Position numbers and translations under genes: made by a program. The notes under the pieces were generated by a model. The model had not been told where the DNA came from. It did not search any database and saw nothing but the letters and a program-made list of their open reading frames with translations. Shown here in pieces: positions 63,753 through 64,000 of a stretch of DNA of 64,000 nucleotides (position 1 is the first letter of the stretch; the number at the start of each line of letters is the position of its first letter). The stretch is taken from positions 434,001 through 498,000 of the forward strand of contig JAVJNT010000002.1 of assembly GCA_040217175.1 (NCBI GenBank), read 5' to 3'. The stretch is from Phycisphaerales bacterium. GTDB lineage: Bacteria; Planctomycetota; Phycisphaerae; Phycisphaerales; UBA1924.

Positions 63753-64000
63753 GAGCTGCACTCCTCTATATCAGTCGGTTCGGTGAGGCCTGTCACGACT
63801 CCACGCCGATCCCCGCAGGGCCGCTGGGGGCCCCCTGCAGGGTCGTGAGGATAGACCAGCGCCAGCCCGATGGCAGGTTCGATCAAAACGGACGTGGCCC
63901 TGGTGGGTGACCGTACGGGCTCGGAGCCGGATGGATGCAGCCGCAACCGGCGGCAATCCCCACGGCCAGCGGGTCACCGGGCCCGCTCGACACAGCCGAT

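Noticed and set aside
61563-63848. Plus-strand ORF of 761 codons
   Set aside because: Antisense shadow of the HEAT-repeat gene; Arg/Gln/Gly-rich with no domain, and it crosses the minus-strand gene's start and stop.

Overview
The window is GC-rich (roughly two thirds G+C), densely coded bacterial DNA. The best match from content is a marine Phycisphaerales-type member of the Planctomycetota. Seven predicted secreted proteins end in a two-repeat, EF-hand-like 'DGDG..IFDFL.FQN' tail that usually closes with a Cys near the C-terminus (the GC-type dockerin tail typical of Phycisphaera relatives). One further secreted protein ends in a PEP-CTERM-like PAPAS/hydrophobic/Arg tail. These traits sit beside a RecA with an N-terminal extension, a lysine-rich H1-like protein, a CrtI-family desaturase and a large two-component repertoire. 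I see no rRNA, IS element, prophage or CRISPR array; the window reads as ordinary chromosome.

Layout. 0-5 kb: end of an acyltransferase-3-like membrane protein, two secreted surface proteins (PEP-CTERM and dockerin) in one operon, then an A+T-richer patch with a tiny ORF coupled to an orphan lipoprotein. 5.2-6.8 kb: PAS histidine kinase plus response regulator. 7-10.9 kb: FG-GAP dockerin protein, DinB, a DUF2256-DUF3253 protein and a WaaP-like LPS kinase. 10.9-14.8 kb: WaaE-like glycosyltransferase and methyltransferase, H1-like protein, DEAD-box helicase, STAS protein. 15-18.7 kb: two tandem paralogous dockerin proteins and a DUF6065 protein. 18.8-23 kb: RecA, two tRNA-Leu genes, a BAAT-like acyl hydrolase and an APH-fold kinase. 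23-28.1 kb: a divergent signalling island with two large histidine kinases and three single-domain response regulators.

28.2-37.7 kb: a HupE/UreJ-like membrane protein translationally coupled to a 1448-residue secreted GH38 alpha-mannosidase, divergent from a complete fructose-family PTS (IIC, IIB and an HPr-EI-IIA fusion). 37.7-43.2 kb: CrtI-family desaturase divergent from an aldehyde dehydrogenase, a GNAT enzyme and GlmS. 43.3-50.2 kb: two dockerin proteins, ThiG, a tautomerase, a zinc alcohol dehydrogenase and an M14 carboxypeptidase with a dockerin tail. 50.3-54.5 kb: small membrane protein, SpoIIE-type phosphatase, PduO-type adenosyltransferase, RecJ.

54.5-63.8 kb, all on the minus strand: a type II secretion/pilus-like assembly with a HEAT-repeat protein carrying an inactive receiver-like domain, three pseudopilins, a one-TM protein, a secretin with a second STN-like domain in an acidic tail, and a TPR lipoprotein. 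A secretin/pseudopilin export machine and many secreted tail-bearing proteins fit together as a surface-display and polymer-degradation lifestyle, but that link is inference. Start codons were chosen by Shine-Dalgarno (SD) spacing, signal-peptide position and family length.
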